Shown here: positions 62,132 to 64,000 of the stretch, piece after piece
How positions within the stretch are numbered: position 1 is the first letter of the stretch
Layout of the letters: each line of letters starts with the position of its first letter
Source of the DNA: Jatrophihabitans sp. GAS493
GTDB taxonomy: Bacteria; Actinomycetota; Actinomycetes; Mycobacteriales; Jatrophihabitantaceae
Direction: 5' to 3'
Length of the DNA stretch: 64,000 nucleotides
Assembly (NCBI RefSeq): GCF_900230215.1
Contig: NZ_LT907982.1
Coordinates: 3,396,001-3,460,000 of the forward strand
Program-made: the position numbers and the translations under genes
The notes under the pieces: model-generated
Told to the model about the DNA's origin: nothing
Seen by the model: only the letters and a program-made list of their open reading frames with translations
The model's database searches: none

Positions 62132-62176
62132 GCGTTGGCCTTCACAGCGTTGGCCTTCACAGCGGTGGCCGTCACA
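62132..62176. repeat. Three 15-nt tandem repeats across the hemE stop codon
   Basis: Plus-strand units GCGTTGGCCTTCACA (62132-62146 and 62147-62161) and GCGGTGGCCGTCACA (62162-62176). In hemE sense each unit starts TGTGA in the same frame, so the terminal codons CTG-TGA are repeated twice more downstream. Confidence 0.88.
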
Positions 62177-63209
62177 GGGTCAGCGACTTCACCAGGTCGA
62201 CGACCGCTGTGATGACCCCTGGATCGGTATCGGGCAGCACCCCGTGGCCGAGATTGAAGATGTGCCCGTCGGCCGCCCGACCCTCGGCGACGATCCGCCG
62301 GACGGCTGCTTCGATCACTGGCCAGTCCGCGAAGAGCAGCGCCGGATCGAGGTTGCCCTGCACGACTGCGCCCGGACCCAACCGGCGGACCGCCTCGTCC
62401 AGCGGAATACGCCAGTCGACGCCCACCACGTCGGCCCCGACCGCGCGCATCTGGCGGAGGATCTCGTTGGTTCCGACGCCGAAATGGATGCGCGGGACGC
62501 CCGCATCGACGACCCGAGCCAGAACCGCGGCGCTGTGCGGAGCTACGAACTCCTCGTAGTCAGCCGCGCTCAGCGCACCGGCCCAGGAGTCGAAGAGCTG
62601 CACTGCACTGGCCCCGGCCTCGATCTGGACCGCCAGGAACTCACCGGCTATCACCGCGAGCCGAGACAGCAAGGCGTGCCACAGTTCCGGCTGACTGTGC
62701 ATCAGCGATTTGGTGCGGGCGTGGTCGCGGGAGGGGCCGCCTTCGATGAGGTAACTGGCCAGTGTGAAGGGAGCTCCGGCGAATCCGATCAGGGGCACGT
62801 CGCCGAGTTCGGCGGTGAGTGATTGGACGGCCTGGGTCACGTACGGCACATCGTCGCCGGCGATCGGGCGGAGCGCCTCCAGATCAGACAAGGTACGGAT
62901 CGGTTTGGCCACGACTGGTCCCACACCGGGCACGATGTCGACGTCGATTCCGATGGCCACCAACGGCACGACGATGTCGGAGAAGAAGATCGCGGCGTCG
63001 ACCCGGTGCCGGCGCACCGGCTGAAGCGTAATCTCAGTAATCAGTTCTGGGTTCTGGCAGGCTTCAAGCATCGTGGAGCCCAGGCGAAGCGCGCGATATT
63101 CGGGCAACGAGCGGCCTGCCTGGCGCATGAACCACACAGGTGGGCGGGATACGGCATGGCCTTGAGCGGCACGCAGGAGCAGGGATTCCGAAACAGTACT
63201 CATCGTCAT
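62172..63209 (-). CDS. hemE: Uroporphyrinogen decarboxylase
   Basis: Converts uroporphyrinogen III to coproporphyrinogen III by four decarboxylations. The 345-residue TIM barrel begins with the signature [19 protein letters not shown], followed by [16 protein letters not shown] (catalytic Asp region), [35 protein letters not shown] and [14 protein letters not shown]. First gene of hemE-hemY-hemQ; a 55-nt gap to hemY holds tandem repeats that begin at its stop codon. The ATG at 63209 is chosen; another ATG lies two codons in. Confidence 0.96.
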   Translation of the reverse strand: MTMSTVSESLLLRAAQGHAVSRPPVWFMRQAGRSLPEYRALRLGSTMLEACQNPELITEITLQPVRRHRVDAAIFFSDIVVPLVAIGIDVDIVPGVGPVVAKPIRTLSDLEALRPIAGDDVPYVTQAVQSLTAELGDVPLIGFAGAPFTLASYLIEGGPSRDHARTKSLMHSQPELWHALLSRLAVIAGEFLAVQIEAGASAVQLFDSWAGALSAADYEEFVAPHSAAVLARVVDAGVPRIHFGVGTNEILRQMRAVGADVVGVDWRIPLDEAVRRLGPGAVVQGNLDPALLFADWPVIEAAVRRIVAEGRAADGHIFNLGHGVLPDTDPGVITAVVDLVKSLTL

Positions 63210-63291
63210 TCATGGTCGCATGCCGCCCAAAGCTTGCACGTTCGGTGGCACGGCGTGACTCAGCCAGCAGGGGCGGCGCGCCTGCATGACT

Positions 63292-63314
63292 TTGTCAGTA
63301 CCCCATGCCAGGAT
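63292..63314 (+). promoter_or_regulatory. RecA-NDp/PafBC-like promoter of the zinc-ribbon gene
   Basis: TTGTCAGTA-N8-CAGGAT: the 9-mer is identical to that at uvrA, the spacing is exact, and the -10 differs from TAnnnT only at its first base. The -10 is 6 nt from a GTG at 63321, in the same frame as the gene downstream. Activity is inferred. Confidence 0.45.
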
Positions 63315-63338
63315 CTGCGTGTGACGAAGGAGGCACCG

Positions 63339-63542
63339 ATGTACGGCATGACACCTGTTCGGATTGACTGCCCGACGTGCGCGGAATCGACGGTTGCCGA
63401 CTTGATCGACGTGGATCTCAGCGTATTGGACGGCACGGGAGCCTGTATCGAGTGCGGAACCGCTTTCGTCATCGACCCCAGTCTCTACCAGTCACAGGCC
63501 CGGCGTGGGCAACATGGTCCGGCTACCCGAGTGGCCGCGTGA
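63339..63542 (+). CDS. Small zinc-ribbon-like protein of unknown function
   Basis: A 67-residue protein with two CxxC pairs, IDCPTCAES (residues 10-13) and GACIECGTA (about 36-39), spaced as in a four-Cys zinc ribbon, followed by a short basic C-terminus. ATG at 63339 has AAGGAGG with ideal spacing. A GTG at 63321 lies exactly where a leaderless transcript from the damage-type promoter would begin, so a 73-residue form is possible. Its stop overlaps the DUF3000 gene (GTGA). Function unknown. Confidence 0.72.
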   Translation: MYGMTPVRIDCPTCAESTVADLIDVDLSVLDGTGACIECGTAFVIDPSLYQSQARRGQHGPATRVAA

Positions 63543-64000
63543 GCGCCGGTAACGGCACCGTGACTGCCGCTCCCACTCCCCTCGCCGCCGCATCCGACCC
63601 CGCTGAGCAGAACGACCGTGCCAAGGCGCTTACCCCAGCACCCTTCGCCGAGGCGGTGGCCAGCCTGGGCGCAGCCGTCGTTCGCCCCGAGGTCCAGATC
63701 GAGTCGATGCGGGCACCGACCCGTCTCGCCCCGTGGGCCCATGCCGTCGGCGCCGACGTGCGTGGCTCCGATGGTGAGGAGCTCGCTACCGGACGTCTGG
63801 TACTGCTCTACGACCCCGACGGCGCCGAGGCTTGGGACGGCGAATTCAGGTTGGTCGCCTTCGCCTCGGCCGAAATGGACCCGGCCATCGGCGCTGATCC
63901 GCTGCTGCCGCAGGTCGGCTGGAGCTGGCTCATCGAAGCGCTGCAGAGCCGCGGTGCGGACTTCCTTGCTGCCGGCGGCACCGTAACCCAGACGACCTCC
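63539..64000 (+). CDS. DUF3000 family protein, N-terminal part (runs off the right edge)
   Basis: Actinobacterial protein of unknown function, about 154 residues visible. The GTG at 63539 overlaps the zinc-ribbon stop by 4 nt. After a Thr/Ala/Pro-rich start the DUF3000 core appears: FAEAVASLGAAVVRPEVQIE, PTRLAPWAHAVGADV, ATGRLVLLYDPDGAEAWDGE and QVGWSWLIEALQSRGADF. In Actinobacteria DUF3000 genes often stand near hemE and a ribonuclease D gene, matching this place. The coupling suggests that the zinc-ribbon protein and this one are made together. Confidence 0.85.
   Translation, partial: MSAGNGTVTAAPTPLAAASDPAEQNDRAKALTPAPFAEAVASLGAAVVRPEVQIESMRAPTRLAPWAHAVGADVRGSDGEELATGRLVLLYDPDGAEAWDGEFRLVAFASAEMDPAIGADPLLPQVGWSWLIEALQSRGADFLAAGGTVTQTTS

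Noticed and set aside
63618-63986. A 122-codon frame at the right end
   Set aside because: It is out of frame with the DUF3000 reading, which carries recognisable family sequence and overlaps the upstream stop.

Overview
The window is chromosomal DNA from a high-GC actinobacterium. Evidence: GTG starts and TAnnnT -10 boxes 6-8 nt from start codons are common; there is mycothione reductase, WhiA, a DUF3000 protein, the heme set hemE-hemY-hemQ of the coproporphyrin route, and the uvrC-rapZ-yvcK-whiA-gap-pgk-tpiA-secG gene order usual in Actinobacteria. I cannot name the genus. No rRNA, tRNA, CRISPR array or prophage was seen.

Layout. 1-10 kb: end of a 6-phosphogluconolactonase gene, then (minus strand) the glycolytic genes gap-pgk-tpiA with secG, preceded by uvrC-rapZ-yvcK-whiA. 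9-17 kb: adenosine deaminase, uvrA, a GNAT protein, uracil-DNA glycosylase and proS. 16.6-23.8 kb: a RIO-type kinase with a possible 14-codon leader peptide, mycothione reductase, a DUF4032 kinase-fold protein, a metallo-hydrolase, a ROK protein, an L,D-transpeptidase and two small enzymes. 23.9-31.5 kb: uvrB, then a thiamine region with cytX under a TPP riboswitch, thiO-thiS-thiG, thiE and thiD. 31.6-40.7 kb: a surface VWA protein and the glycogen-to-trehalose set treX-treY-treZ, with a PPK2 kinase gene between treY and treZ. 40.7-49.2 kb: an EcsC-like protein, ZapE, a RibD-like reductase, an ATP-dependent DNA ligase, two hydrolases, a cyclopropane-fatty-acid-synthase-like methyltransferase and tryptophan 2,3-dioxygenase.

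49.6-58.2 kb looks like an accessory island. It carries a seven-gene minus-strand acyl-CoA pathway: two acyl-CoA synthetases, two OB-fold (DUF35) proteins, two thiolase-fold proteins and an enoyl-CoA hydratase. Five of these genes overlap by 1-4 nt. The island ends in an IS3-family remnant inserted into an IS256-family remnant. 58.5-64 kb returns to core genes: a LigD-type polymerase domain, a one-helix membrane protein, hemQ-hemY-hemE, a small zinc-ribbon protein and the start of a DUF3000 gene.

Main signals for follow-up. (1) Promoter motifs like the mycobacterial LexA/RecA-independent damage promoter (RecA-NDp, PafBC-dependent; TTGTCRGTG-N8-TAnnnT) lie at uvrA, uvrB and uvrC with exact spacing, and again at the uncharacterised zinc-ribbon gene at 63.3 kb. 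(2) The island pairs two thiolase-fold proteins that both lack the catalytic Cys and His with two OB-fold proteins, one of which has lost its zinc ligands. (3) Short tandem repeats of 12-15 nt sit at gene ends: the uvrA leader, the proS and cytX C-termini, and across the hemE stop codon.
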